Made by a program: the position numbers and the translations under genes
Shown here: piece by piece, positions 1 to 12,651 of the stretch
Numbering within the stretch: position 1 is the first letter of the stretch
Layout: the number at the start of each line of letters is the position of its first letter
DNA from: Trogon surrucura
Lineage: Eukaryota; Chordata; Aves; Trogoniformes; Trogonidae
Assembly: GCA_020746105.1 (NCBI GenBank)
Contig: CM036633.1
Location: 12,384,501 to 12,448,500, forward strand
Reading direction: 5' to 3'
Length of the DNA stretch: 64,000 nucleotides
The notes under the pieces: generated by a model
What the model was told of the DNA's origin: nothing
What the model saw: only the letters and a program-made list of their open reading frames with translations
The model's database searches: none

Positions 1-79
1 GAGTCCGATGACTGTGGGAGCTTATGGACTGTGAGATATATGGGCTGGGGAAGAGTGAAGATAGTGCGAGATATCAGAA

Positions 80-145
80 AATCGTAGAATCACGGAGTGG
101 TTTGGGTTGGAAGGGAACTTAAAGATCATCTCATTCCAGTGTTGG
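80..145 (-). mobile_element. CR1 LINE 3'-end fragment, 5' truncated
   Basis: The segment begins with the tail repeat (tagaatcacgg) and continues with the signature tttgggttggaaggga and agatcatctcattcca, which is the reverse complement of the avian CR1 3' end. The element therefore points to the minus strand. Only about 65 bases remain, so it is a severely 5'-truncated dead copy with no coding content. The sequence downstream of about 145 no longer resembles CR1. Confidence 0.85.
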
Positions 146-2040
146 GATTTGAGCACTGGAAGAAGAAACCAGCATTCCTTGGAGAATGACACTGAGGAGG
201 AAAAGAGAAAGTACTGAGCTGGAAGCAATCAATATTACATGTTTTAAAATATCAGCAAAAGCAATATACTATTCCTTTTGGCTGCTTCTTCAAGCAAACA
301 ACTTTGGATGGAGGCGTTTGCCTGTAATGAAAATTATATGAACTCATCTCAGTGATTGGAATGTTGTAATAACTATGCAGGGAGTATTTTCGTGTCTTGC
401 ACGGGTCATTGAAAGACTGCCTAGCAAATTGGATCATGGACTATAGGGAACATCCCTACCACAGCAGGAAAATGGTCTGGATATAGCAAGTGACCAAAGG
501 GTTTTGAAAAATCCCATCGTATGTAACAATAGTTTCTAGTTACAGTCACAGAAATATATCTTTTAGTTTCCCTCTCTTATTTTTTGTTTCTTTTAATACA
601 GCCCTTCCTCCTCATTCAATAACCCTTCTTATACCTTCATTTTCCCTGTATATTAAGACCTGATGATCCATTAAGGCAAATCCTATATTTCAAATTGCAT
701 CTAAATTGATACTGGAACATGGACCGCCTGCCTCAAAAACACTTCCATTCTCTTCTGCAGGAGATTAGATGGATTTTCTTTCTGAAAACAAATGAAAATT
801 TTGATTATATGTGTCATTCAAACTGCAATTCCATCTTATTAAACGGTTCCAGGCAGTTGGTGCTGGGAACATTGTAATAAGGACTCTAGCGTCTGAGTCT
901 GTTTGGCTGAGTCTGCTGGCCAATTCCACACTCTTAGTCAGGGAATTCTGGCTGTGGCTAAGTGTGCAAACTGAAAACCATATGAAACAATGAAAATAAG
1001 TGTTTTGTTATGTCACTAATATTTAAAGTGGGTTAGGATGGCAGCGGTTCATTTCTGCATATCTCAATGCTTTAAGAAAATATGCACTCTGGACTTTTAG
1101 CGTATGCCTGGATGTTACACCACCGTTCATCTTCTCTAACATCCCAGATTTCCCTAAAGTGATTGAGAAAAGAAACCACACACGAAATAAATGCTGGCTT
1201 GGACTAAAAGATTATATTTCAAGTGTGCACGGGTATTTTTTTTTCTTTTCCAAAACAGGTGCCAATTTGTTAGCCTAGATCCAAGGGAGCATGTGGGCTT
1301 TGCATTCTTCATTTCTAGGCATCGAGGCCTTCAAGGGGGACCCAGCATCCCCGGGAGGTGCCTGGATTTATACAGCACCGAAAGGTCCACCTGGGGTCGG
1401 AGGGAGCCTATCTCAGACCTGCTTTTGTCCACAGAAGGTCCACAGCTTGGAACACTTTCCTAAGGAAGGTAATTCCAGTAATAGCAGCAGTTGGGTTTTT
1501 ATTAATTCACACATAAATGGATATTTTTTGTAGTTGATCCCCAAATCACCAAGGAACGACTGGGGTGTGAATTAAGGTAGGTTGTCCCTAAATCAAGTAC
1601 ATCATGTAGAGAGGGGCAAAATTCATGGAGGGAGGAGAAGAATGAAAGCAAATAGTGAGCAAAGCATCACCGTAGGTTAGTGGTGGCCGGGAATTAGTAC
1701 AGGTGATATGGCAAAGGGTAGTGGGTCGGGGTTTGTGGTTTTTTTTTTTTTGGTTGTTTTTATTCCCCTCTATCAGTGCTGCTTCCCCTAAAGGCCCTTA
1801 GAGAAGTATTTTTCTCCCAGCAGAGTCAGAGCAGGCTGGAAAGCATCGACTGGTGGTTCTGTGAAGGTGCCCACTGCAGAGAAGAGGTTAGAAATACCTG
1901 CATGGCAAATCACTCCATGCTAGGCAAAGAATAATTTTTAGGAGCGTTTCCTGTAGTTTGAGTAAAATCCCATGAAAATGCCAGCAGAGGGGGCAGCTGC
2001 CACTGCCGCACAGGAGGCCCAGGGAGCTGGTGCCAGCGTG
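146..2040. other. Unique non-coding sequence, nothing recognised
   Basis: No gene, RNA or interspersed repeat is recognisable. There is a 12-base T run near 1740-1752. An acceptor-like polypyrimidine/AG at about 1229-1258 leads into a short open frame with no recognisable protein similarity. Confidence 0.6.
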
Positions 2041-2300
2041 GCACACGTTACTGCTATTATTTATAGCTCCCTACCTATACTTATGTAAGTGGTGCTAATT
2101 AGTAGATGGAATTAGCCTACTGCTCTCGGCAGCATAATTGTAAATAATTTCCTAACATTTCACGCACTGAGTAATGAGTTTCTCCTGGAAATACAAAAGA
2201 TGAGCTAATGATAATCTAGCAGTTTACAGCAAGATGACAAACATTAATTATGTGGGATTACAATGTGATCCTCCAATTTAAGTCAGTTTGGCATATCTAG
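2041..2300. promoter_or_regulatory. Candidate conserved non-coding element, AT-rich with homeodomain motifs
   Basis: This AT-rich, apparently unique stretch has no open frame of note. It carries TAATTA-core homeodomain motifs (ctaattag at 2095-2102, taatta at 2245-2250) and an OTX/bicoid-type ggatta at 2255-2260. Such composition is common in vertebrate developmental enhancers, but such motifs also occur by chance in AT-rich DNA. Conservation was not tested, so the assignment is inference. Confidence 0.25.
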
Positions 2301-5047
2301 ACAGCATTAGATCTTAAGACTTCAGTGGACACTTGTCATCAGCATTTTATGTTGGTTTGTTTGGGTTTTTTTTTCCTGATTTCAGGCTTCTTTTAGCTTT
2401 CCCTTTTACTCACCACAGATCCAGCCACCATCAACTACTTTGCAGGCAGAACTGCCAGGCCAGATTTTCTGACAAGACGGTTGTGTAATTGTGCATGAAA
2501 AATATGTACATTATCAAGCTTAACCTGCATTTAAGAATGATCATGCCAGTGGATGAGACCACTGCATGTGCAGACCACTGCATGCAGCTTGGCTTTGGTT
2601 GCCCTTATGATCAATAAACTGTAGGCTTAAATACGTGATTTGCTAAGGTCAGGTCCAGAATAGTGTTACAGCTAATGCTGGGTTACAAAATATTCACTGA
2701 ATAAGATCTGGTCAACAGACTGGACTGTATATTTGATGTTAGTCAAGGAAGTTTGCTAACTGCTGAATGTGCTTGGAAAATTCCTTGGAGCTAAGGTGCG
2801 AAACCTGGATTTTCCAAATTTCAGTGAAGCTTCTTCTGGCTGATGGCAGAGAGGAGCTTCTACGTGACACAGACATACTTCTTTCTGATCCAGGAAATTT
2901 TTCTGAGCTTCCTCTTATCCAGGCACTGAGTAAATCCATCCTTCTTGTTTGGGAAAATTGGAGTTATCACTTGTAGGAAAAAAAAAATAGATATGAAATT
3001 GGGTGTAATGATATGGACTCAAACTGAAGAAGTTAATTTTTAAATTTTTAACTGAGATCTGATCATCTTTATGTATTCTGAATCAGACCCAAGACAATTA
3101 CAGTTTCCATATTTGTAGGAAACTGGAGTTTGGCTTATGGTAACCTTGCTGTTTTCTCCATATTCACTTGTTATCTATAAATAACATAAATGCATGATAA
3201 TCACCACTGGAACCCTTCACTAGAATGAGAAAGGAGACTTTATTCTCTGAAATAAAAGAAAAGATACTCGTAGATTTTGGTTGACATGAAATCCCCAGAC
3301 ATCAGGATATTCAGAATGAGAGTTTGCTCTCTGAGCTTGTGCAAAGAACCGCTGCACTGAGCAGCACCGAAGCCGGTTTCTATTCCCGCTGCCACTGTTC
3401 ACTGCGATTCGATCTTGGGCCCCTCTTGGTTTCTCCAACTGTACCCTTGGGATAAGGACACGTTGCCACTTACGCAGAGCTCCATCTCTCTAGATCCCGA
3501 GGTGGTACGCGGGGCTGTGGTAATCGTTGCATCGCTGCCAGCCTTCTCGTGGCTGAAAGGACATGAGCTGGTAACAAAATGCCTGGGCTGCATCTGCTTA
3601 ACCACTTGTTCTCAGGTGCCACCAAGCCCACGTGGACCCAATAACTGCGAGTAGTGCAAGTACAGTTGGTTCTTACTCCACCTTCCCAGACGTCTTCCAG
3701 CACTGGCTCGGCTTACATCATGCTCTGATTTCACCAAGTACTACATGCCAACACTCAGACATTTAAAAATATTTTGGTGCCCAGTTCCTATTGATTTAAT
3801 AGGGAATTAGTGGCTTAAATGCCTTTGAAAATCTGCCCCTCAGGGCCTTTTTGTGCACATGCATCATCAGGCTCAGCCCTAACTACCAGACTTGGTCCAT
3901 TAGTGCTTTAGTGGAGAGCAGTTAGGTAGGAGCTGGCCGATGCTTTTTACCCACAGAGCATTTTTACCACCTTGCACCATGAAAGAGTAAAGCCAAACCT
4001 GGCCTCAGGAGCTGATGTTTCCAATTTAAGCCTCATTATCTGATTGTTTACATTTGCAGCTGTTTACTGAGAAATATTTTGACCTTTGTCTTTTCCCTTT
4101 GCAGCAGGTGAGATCTAAGAGCACTGGGCGCGTTGCAAAGCTCCCAGCAGCCTATTTCCATGTGACGGGTGCTGGAACCCCCCTCGGTGCCACATCAGCC
4201 TGCATCCCCGACTTGCCACCTCTTGCAAGGCTTCTTTCACCTTCATAGAAGAATAAAGGTATTAGTTTTCCCTTCCTGTGACTTTTCAATCAGTAGAAAC
4301 ATCTCTTTCCTCAATTCGCCTAATTAAGTGTCAGGAGTTGATCTTTAGGCTGAAATTGGTACCTGAAGTAGAAATGTGTGAACAAGCTTTACTGATAGGT
4401 TTTGTTAATTTATTGGCAAGTCAAATATGAGCCAGGGAGCTGGCGCAGCTGAAGGTTACTTAATCTGTATTTTGTTTGTTGGTTTTTTTAAAAGGTAATA
4501 ACTAGATGCTGAATTAATTTGTTTACCACACTGGCCTTAGTCACATCCTTCCTTTTAGGTGAATCTTTTCTGATCCCTTAAAATTACTGATAGAATCAAC
4601 CTCTAATTTTACTTCTATCTTTCTTTCTCAAGCATTCTTCAGCCCTTCTTCATGCAGGGGTTTTGCCTGTGACAGCCCCTAACAATTCTCACTGGAAACT
4701 CCTCGTGATTCTGCCGTTATTTAGGCTGAGATTTTCTGCAGCAGGTACCTGCAGTCCAATCTCAGAAGCTGAGCTCCTTATATATCTCCTTTAAATGTGC
4801 TTATTTGGAACTAAAGAGCCAAATTCTGTGCTGGCAGAAGCTGTTGTCACTAGATGAGCATTTGGCCATCAAAATCGTGTACGTTTTAATGTTGTGTATT
4901 ATTTACTAGCTTATATAGCACCGTTTGTAAATGCTGCTGCACAGTGATGGATATCCGTTAATTTTGCATTAATGCACACCCCATAAAATATATTCTGGAG
5001 TCTGGCACTAAGATTTCTGGGCTGTTTTGCCTCAGATACTGATTTGT
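2301..5047. other. Unique non-coding sequence with minor direct repeat
   Basis: No gene is recognisable. A short direct repeat of agaccactgcatg occurs twice at about 2556-2590. An acceptor-like tract (cttttccctttgcag) at 4089-4104 is followed at once by cag/gtgaga, which leaves no room for an exon. The short overlapping frames at 3.2-3.7 kb lie on both strands and look like chance. Confidence 0.6.
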
Positions 5048-5160
5048 TCTGTCCTTGGGTGTCTCAGGTAATCACCCTATGCCTTAGAGGAGCACTTGTG
5101 AAGTGAGTGGGTTAATGATACCGCCTGAAATGATACTGTGAGAGTTGATTGAGTCACTCT
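5048..5160 (+). repeat. MIR-like ancient SINE fossil
   Basis: The order of short matches follows the MIR/CORE-SINE consensus: ccttgggtgtctcag (consensus ccttgggcaagt), then atgcctta, then aagtgagtgggttaatgatacc (consensus aaatggggataataatacc), then gtgagagttgattgag (consensus gtgaggattaaatgag). The orientation is plus. The copy is heavily diverged, as expected for a pre-avian fossil. Recognition is by eye, and a profile search would settle it. Confidence 0.5.
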
Positions 5161-5485
5161 TTTACAGCAACACTTATAAGTCTCTCAGAGAAAGTATGGT
5201 ATGAAAACAGTATTTAAATCTGGATGGACTTATATAATAACCCTTGGTATTGTAGATTTGTGAGAAAGGACAAAACAATGCACAGGTATTTACTTATGCT
5301 TTTAAGAGCTCTTGGGATACATCAGCACAGTGAAGTACTGTGCTAAGTAGCAAAAAGGAGCTGGCAGAGGTAGAGCACACACTGGCTAGGAAGGCATCTT
5401 AGATAGAGAGGGGCCCCAGACTAGTGAAAAAGCTTTTTTTCTTGATGATAGAGGTTTGACCCCTTTCTGCAGGCACCTGGGCAGT
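5161..5485. other. Unique non-coding sequence
   Basis: Nothing is recognisable apart from a possible weak continuation of the ancient SINE up to about 5220. Confidence 0.5.
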
Positions 5486-5545
5486 TATAGAATCACAGAA
5501 TTGCAGAATGATTTGGGTTGGAAGGGACCTTCAGGGTTTCTTTCC
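5486..5545 (-). mobile_element. CR1 LINE 3'-end fragment
   Basis: The sequence atagaatcacagaattgcag followed by atttgggttggaagggacct is the reverse complement of the CR1 3' terminus. About 50-60 bases survive before similarity is lost in tttctttccagagctc. The copy is extremely 5' truncated and non-coding. Confidence 0.85.
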
Positions 5546-8500
5546 AGAGCTCTGTACACAAAAGAAAGATAAAACTCCTGAACTGATGAGAATTTGAAGT
5601 TTATTACTTCACATCCAGCCAAGTAACTGGGTGACTGCCCTGGAGCACCGTGCAAGTGTAACATGGCTGGGGAGTCCTGTGGCAAGTCGGAGAGCAGGGG
5701 AAATCCAGAGCACAGAGCAAGCACTAGGCAAGAAACGGGCATGGTATGTTCATTGACATTTGTGAGCTGAGTGGAGTCTCAGCTGGCTGAATGCTTCTGG
5801 ATTGGCTGCATGCCTGAAGGAAAAGAAGTGTTTATTTCCCTTTTGTTTATGGTCAGCATCTACTAAGATCCATTTTCTGGCTGCTGTTAGTCTTATGCTA
5901 CGACGTTTGGATTATGGAAATAATGAGATGGTATTTCACACCCTGAAAGTACAGCATGAAATCCTGGTCCTCCTGAGCACTGTGTAAAGATACCATTAAC
6001 CTTTGAGGATCCAGGACTTTATCCCCAGTCCCTTCACTGAATGTCTGATCTTTACTGACCCTGGAAAACTTTCTAAACCAGATATGTTTCTGAATCTATA
6101 ATCAATTAGTCAATATTCTCTTCGAGTCCTGTTTGGAGGAGAGGAGCCAGGGTTTGTTCCAGCATCTTCTGGAGCACGTGAGACACTGAGTAGTAGCAGC
6201 CTTGGGGGAAGGTGCTATGGCCCCATATTTCAGTCCCCTTTTTCTGTTACTGGGGCTGTGATGGGGTGGTCCCAGGGAAAGCTTCTCACTTGTGTGAACG
6301 TAGGAGCCTTAAGCTGGATTCTGCAATCCACCACTGTCCATTTTTGGCCGTGATGGCTTATGGATTTGTGCCAGGGGTAATATCATTCACTGAACTGGCT
6401 GCTACAGATGGAAAGCCAGGCACGCGTTCTGAAGAGGGCTCATGTGCCACCAGCTCTCTGCATGCTGAGATCAAGTCTCCTGGCAAGCATTGCTCCATGC
6501 TGAAGGGTGCTGTGCATAATTACCCCTCCCTCTCACTGTTTGCTGCTGGCACGACAGGTGCTTCCACAGCTCCAAACACACCCGATGTGTTGCTTCTACT
6601 GCTCCCTTTCTCCACTTCCACAAAACATCTCATTTCAAACAGTGAAATGGTCTTCCACGGGTGTGCAATGACACCTGTGTCCTCCCATGCATGCCATCAC
6701 CAGGTGGAGCTGACATGGACCTTCAAAGTTCACTTCTGCTCTCACTTCCCTCCTCCTTTCCTGTCCCCCTCCTGCTTTGCCACCCACCTGTGTCCCGTTG
6801 CTGTGAGTGGCAGGAGTTTGCACAGCTCTGTGAAATGATGGAGCATCCTGGCACATCCCAGCCCATCTCCTCTCACTTGGCTTCTTTCACTTCTTTTACA
6901 GCTCTTAGGCTGCCGCCGCTCCCGATCTCTCACCTCCTCGCGCGTTCCCCTTCCCTCTCATCCTCATGGGCTGTCACATCCACCAGCATGAAATATTTGT
7001 GCCTCAGCAAAGGGGAGATTTTGGAAGGTCACTTTTTTTTCAAAGCACTGCTGCTGAGACGAGTCTGTTTTATCCGTGGTCTCCCTGGACTTCCTCACAC
7101 CTTGCTCCTCCTCTCACTGTGTTTTCTTGAAGTAGCATTGACTTTTCAACTCCACACACCTCCTGAGCTGTCAGTGCTGTCTTAGTCCTACCAAGGCATA
7201 TTTGAGTGGATGGAGAAGGAAGAAAGACAGGAAGAAGACAAAACTTACTCTTGAAGACCTACCCAAATCATGCTTTGTTCATGAGAGCGAGCATGGCTTG
7301 GGAGGGAGCCTTCGCTTGCACTGACTCCAGGCTGCTCTGAGACACACAAAGTATTTTATTTGTGGAACCGTGTCTGCAGGCAGCATAGTAATGGGATGGG
7401 TCCTGATTGTGCAGACATTCATCCAGCCTCTGTGCCAGTGGGCATGAGGAAAGAACACGAGCAGGATAGATGAGACTAGCCTAAAGTCGACTAGCAGTCA
7501 GATCCACTGTAGGCACCGATTTATACCAACTAAGGATCCAGCCTGTGCAATCTGGTTGAACCTTAATTTCTGCTCGGATTCCACTTTCCATTAGCACTCT
7601 GTGAGCATTTATTTGACAGCAGAAATTTTTCACTATCATAGAAAAAGCAGTCACGTTTCAGGGAAAGCTACTGTGTTCAGTTCATCTACACACCCGCATG
7701 CACTCCCAGACATGCACAGAGCTTAATTTTGCATAATCACATTGGTTCTTAACCATGGCAATATATTCAGATCTTCAGACACCTGACAGTCAGAGCCAAC
7801 TCTCTGCTGGAAAAGCAATTATATTTGTGTAAAGGCATCGGTGGAGAGTTTAAAGGTATCTGTCACCCTAGAGAGAGCAAGAGAGGTTTTTTTTTGGCTA
7901 ACTGTTGCAAGGGGTGACATCCCACCCAAACTGGATATTGAAGTAAAACTTGAGTGATCGAGAATAATTGTAAACTACATCCAGAAAAGGAAAATGGACT
8001 TTAATTCACTAATAGGTGAGTCGATCAGCTCATCTTCCACTTTGTGATGATGAATCTACTTGTAGAAATACCCGAACTATAGGGATGAAATTCTTTGTGG
8101 AGCCAAAGGGGAGACAGAATGTCTTTATGTGAGTCAAGGGGTCAAAAAAAAGAAAAGGAAAAGTAGCTGTTTACTACCTCTCTGGTCCAGTTTCTTTTCT
8201 GTGCAAACCAGAATCCAATAACTTTTTAATAATTCTTTTGCCACTTGTGCTCACTTGTGCTTTGTGCTAGTGATACCTTGGCCTCCTACTCGTGGGATTG
8301 CCAGTGAAATGATGATTAGATTTTTAAATTAATAGCCAAATGTTGTTGGATCCTGGTGTACTTCACTGAATTTTGGTGCCGTTCCCCATAGTCTGACTGA
8401 AGGTGCGTGTGGCTGAAATCTGTCAGGGATGATGGCGAAAGGACTGATCCCACCCTGGGGTGAGGAAATAAACCAGATGATGTCTTGAGGCTCCCTCAAG

Positions 8501-9119
8501 CCGTGCAGGAGTCACACATGTGCTTTGCCTTTCTCTATATCTTTAACTAGATAAAAGAAAAAGACCTGCCATTTGACAGAGAGATGACACAGCCACAAAG
8601 CTGAGAAAACATACTTCTTTGGTCAAAATAAAGTAGAAAATGCGACTATCTCAAATTCAAAGTTTTCGTGGTCACCAGAAGGCAGTCTCCCTTCTTTCAT
8701 CAAGTGAACCAAGACCTCAAGTGGCTTAAATGAGAAAATTTAGGTAGTTAAAAGAGGAGAAAATACTTTGCTGATAAATGTCACTTGAATACGATAGATA
8801 TGAAGACCTGTAATGCTGTCTTTCCCTCTCATCTACGTTCAAAAAAGGGAAAATATTTAGGGATAGAGAAAGAGTGTGATCCCGATTAATGCATCCAGAT
8901 GTAACGCTGAAGTGAAATTTGTGCTATAAATGCAGCAGTTTCAGGCTCCCACTTCTGTAACCAAGAGAAAAATCTAACACAGAGGTTCCAAAAAATTCTC
9001 CTAAACCTTCCAAGGCTCAGTTAGGCCTACATACAGAGTCTAAAATAAATTGAATTTACTGGAAAATCCCCAAGATTATGTCTAGAATGATTCCAAGACT
9101 TTTCTTTTTTCCAATTCAA
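5546..9119. other. Unique non-coding sequence, pyrimidine-biased 6.2-7.2 kb
   Basis: No gene is recognised. From about 6.2 to 7.2 kb the plus strand is rich in C and T, which lowers stop-codon frequency and gives two overlapping open frames (6212-6838 and 6661-7185). Neither has a recognisable domain, and they overlap in different frames, so they are best read as a composition effect. The remainder is AT-rich unique sequence. Confidence 0.6.
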
Positions 9120-9310
9120 ATGAGCCCTATTATACATCGGGAATGTCTGGAGGAGAAATACAGCCTATTACATAAAGCCTTATTATGTATTTTAATGCAC
9201 ACAAGGTAAACGTGAAAATGTCTCCTGGGCATTTCGTTGTTTCAGTTTTATAATTTCATGTGCTCTTTGGTTAACTTACAAAAAGCTTTCAGAAAAACCA
9301 CTTTTGCGAT
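9120..9310. promoter_or_regulatory. Candidate conserved non-coding stretch
   Basis: This AT-rich unique sequence has no frame and no repeat signature, with cattacataaagcc and ttattatgtattttaatgca-type motifs. It resembles avian conserved non-coding sequence in composition only. Confidence is low without alignment. Confidence 0.15.
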
Positions 9311-10835
9311 GTTTATCATCAGAAGGGCTGCAGCTGCTGAATCAGACTCCACTTCATGGATGTGTTTTAGTCACTTGATTAGGTTTGATCGACTGATAAA
9401 AGCCTAACAAGTCCCAGTGAGTCAAGAAATGCCAGTTTGGAAACAACCTCCAAATCCCAGCAATAAGCTTACAGCAGGTGCTCATCCACCCCCAAACTGG
9501 TGTTAAAGACATTCTTTTCTGGCTTCGTATGACCTCCAACATCAGTTGGAGGCTTTGCTTCGCTCACTAATGGATGTCAAAAAGCCTTGTGCATCTTAAC
9601 ATCACCACTCCTCTCAGGTCACCCTAAAGATAACCCCTTCTACTTTATACTGCGTGACCAGCACTGGTGGCATGAGAAGGGAGATCTGTTTCCAAAGGCC
9701 TTGTTAGAGACTTTCACACTAGGCACAAATTGGAGAACCCTACTGGTGGAATGCGACACTTCTGGGTCAGCTTTTTAATCTTGCCTCCATCATTTCTCTG
9801 CAGCTCTCTGTGCTGTGTGCTGCATAGAAAACTTCTTAAATGCAAAATACTTTAAAAAAAAATTTTTAATTATTTTTTGAAAGTGTAGAGAGGTATAGTA
9901 CCAGGGCTCTGACAAACATGTCTCGCTTTGCATTTTCAATTCTGGCTCAGATAATGAGGGCTCTTGTACAAGAAAGGAAAAACCAGCAAGCGTCCCCATT
10001 ATTTACCCATCTAGAGAAGTATAAATCACAGAGCTGGTAAAGCCCTTTTCACGTGATTTCAGTTTTATGGACCGTTACTGGCTTGCGATGCTCTGCTTTT
10101 AACACACAAATGGTACCACTTTATTCATTGTGGGTGGGATCGATTCATCTCCCAATGGGTCCCCATTGAACCCAGCATTATCTGCACTGAGCATGGAAAG
10201 AGAGGCATGGTTTCTTTAGCCATGTGAAACCCTTCTTTAAGGCTTTGCTTTGTTTTCTCTGTGACTGAGCACACTCACAGGCCAATAGCTGTTGTTGCAC
10301 TGTAGGTACTAGTGGGAGCTAAAAGGTTTGTGGAGGCAGGAAAGCTAAATATCAGTGCCCATGTGTCTGTGTAGTTGTACCAGAGGCGGTACTGCTGAGT
10401 CTGTGTCAGGGTATGTTGTAAGGAATAACTGTTATAAAGAAGCAAGGTAGCTGATTTCTTTTGGCACCTGTAAGAAAAATTTGAGCAATGCAGAATTCTT
10501 TGTCTTTGCAAGTGGTTGGGCACCTCTGGGTCTGCTTTTGCTGCCTGGAGGTGTCTGTGCCCTGGTACTACAGGGGAGCAGCTCACCCCTTCTACAGGTC
10601 CTGCAGTGCTGCTGCTCAGGCTTTGGTGTGTTCCTGCAGAGATTACACCTGGATGTGCAAATTGCCAGCTCGGATACACAAGGGAAGGTGCTGTAACAGC
10701 TTTGCAGAGACTTCTGCTTGGGATGTTTGTGTTTGTTCTTATTTTGCTCCTTCAACTTGGTACAGTGCAGGACATTTGGCATTCTTGGTTTTGTTGGAGG
10801 ACTACATGCTACTTTCCTCCAACTACCTGAATCCA
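9311..10835. other. Unique non-coding sequence
   Basis: Overlapping short frames occur on both strands at 10.3-10.9 kb, but none shows a recognisable domain. A short A/T palindromic patch (tttaaaaaaaaattttt) lies at about 9851-9867. Confidence 0.55.
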
Positions 10836-10836
10836 C

Positions 10837-10864
10837 GTGTGTGTGTGTGTGTGTATATATATAT
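10837..10864. repeat. (GT)n-(AT)n compound microsatellite
   Basis: Nine GT units run directly into six AT units. Alternating purine-pyrimidine tracts like this can adopt Z-DNA or cruciform structure and are commonly length-polymorphic. Confidence 0.95.
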
Positions 10865-12650
10865 GGCATCAGATTCCTGACTGATTGGTTACTTGATAAC
10901 TCTGTGCAGATGTTCAACATATGGGTTTGTCCCTTGTCTTCTTCTAGAAAGAGATAGCTTGAACAGTTTCCAAAATCCCGTACTGCAAACATTGTCTCAC
11001 TTTTAGGAGTCATATCTAAAGAGGAGAATTTTGTCAGTAGTGCTCTGTAGAGCAGAGCCCAGCTGAAGATGGTTCAAGTTCTTCCCGGATAACTTTTTCA
11101 ATGTGAAATACTGGCAGATTAAGATAAATAAGGGGATAAATTGCAGGAGGAGTGAGAGGGGCAGGAGGGAGGCTGCACTTGAGTCAGCTCTGATGTAACT
11201 TTTATGGTTTTTCACTATCCCACAAGTTGAATGACAAGCGCTGCAAATATAAATATTAATTTTTCTTCCTATAATAAAACTGTCACTGCACAAAATAAAA
11301 TATCAAGCAGAACCACTGCTGCTTTCCAGATGGGGAAGCGGCTCTGTGGTGCTGAGAATGAAATACTGATGATGGGATAGGAGGGACTTGGGCATTTTGA
11401 GGTGCTTGCTTTTTGGTTTGTTTGTTTGTGGGTTGTTTTGTTTGTTGGTTGATTTCTTGGCTATGGAGGCAGTCATACCTTGTCCTTACACAGAGGGGAA
11501 TGACTGCAACATGACGCTGACTGGAAGTGAAGCTGCAAAAGCTGGTGATCTTGCTAAGTGGACAGTAAATCAAACCGAGGGCATTGGGGGCATCAAGTTG
11601 TCAAATAATTGCTATCTGGGAACGTTGCGTAGCAACAATAAAGATCCTCTGTGCTTTTATAGTCAAAGTGTATGTTACATACAAGCCCAATCTGCCATTC
11701 CATCCGTGAGGAATTGCGTCCAAACACCTAAAGCCAGCGGGTGCAATGTAGCCAAGCACAGCCAGTGGGATTATTGCTGTGGTTTTCTGTGGTTGCAGTC
11801 AATGTTTTCAATTGATCCTTGTTAAAAGCCTGTCCTTGATAAAGATGTTAAATTAAAACGCAGTTGTCTGTATCTGATGAATCTTTTTCATCCTCTTTTG
11901 CAAGGGGATGAATCTTCCTACGCATCACTCCCTGTCTCAGAACAGCCACTGATTAATACATTTTAGTCCTGAAGCACAAGATGCAGGTTTGGATGTCCAT
12001 GCCAGCACCTTCTTCATCCCCATCTTTCATTTGGATTTCCTCCTGCTTTTTGCCGTGATCTTTGTCAAGTAGAGAACCTCTTCTTCTGCCAGCAAAGTAC
12101 CGTCAGCTCAGTTCTGTGAGAGCAGCAATTAGCAACAGTGTTAATTACTAAACCATTTGAATCAAAAGCAGCAGTGAAAGAGTTCCCGCACTGCACTCAC
12201 CCTCCTGCACCATCCAGCCCACTGCCCTGTGCTTGTCACAGCAAATATTGACTATTTTAATTGTTACTTAAAGCACATGGCTCTGCTTCGACGTGAAGTG
12301 TCTTGCATCCCACTGCCTAGCTTCAAACTGCATGGGCTCAGACAAAGGCGTTGTCAATGGCCTTTTCTCCATTGCAATTAGAGGGGCAAGGTCAAATAAA
12401 CACACAATAGAATTGCTCTCTACTTCTTTGCAGTGATTTTTTTTTTGTGTGTGACCCTATGTGTATCAGCTGGAGATGTCTTTCGTGTAACCTGGAAACT
12501 ACTCCAGAGCTCCAGAAAGACCCGAGCTCAAAAAAAGAACTTCAAACAACAAAAAAAGCGCCCCAGCTTTAGAGATATTGCACATTACTTTGTTGTACAC
12601 AGTGTTCTGCCTCCTAGTGTGAAGGTCAAAACGTAAGAGCTTTTTTCTTC
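10865..12650. other. Unique non-coding sequence with a TTTG-rich patch
   Basis: A TTTG/GTTT-rich simple repeat lies at 11411-11451. A 145-codon open frame (11388-11825, plus) starts inside that repeat, which supplies its hydrophobic N-terminus. The rest of the translation has several cysteines and two N-x-S/T sites but matches no family I recognise. I see no promoter, splice or polyadenylation support for it. Confidence 0.5.
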
Positions 12651-12651
12651 C

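Noticed and set aside
4089..4110. Strong 3' splice acceptor
   Set aside because: The AG is followed within three bases by a donor-like gtgaga, leaving no plausible exon; likely chance.
6212..6838. 208-codon plus-strand frame
   Set aside because: It sits in C/T-biased sequence, overlaps another long frame (6661-7185) in a different phase, and shows no domain or gene structure.
10432..11013. 193-codon minus-strand frame
   Set aside because: It reads through the GT/AT microsatellite (producing a THTHTH-type run), overlaps several plus-strand frames, and has no recognisable product.
11388..11825. 145-codon plus-strand frame with hydrophobic N-terminus
   Set aside because: The hydrophobic start is the translation of a TTTG simple repeat, so it is not a credible signal peptide, and the rest matches nothing I recognise.
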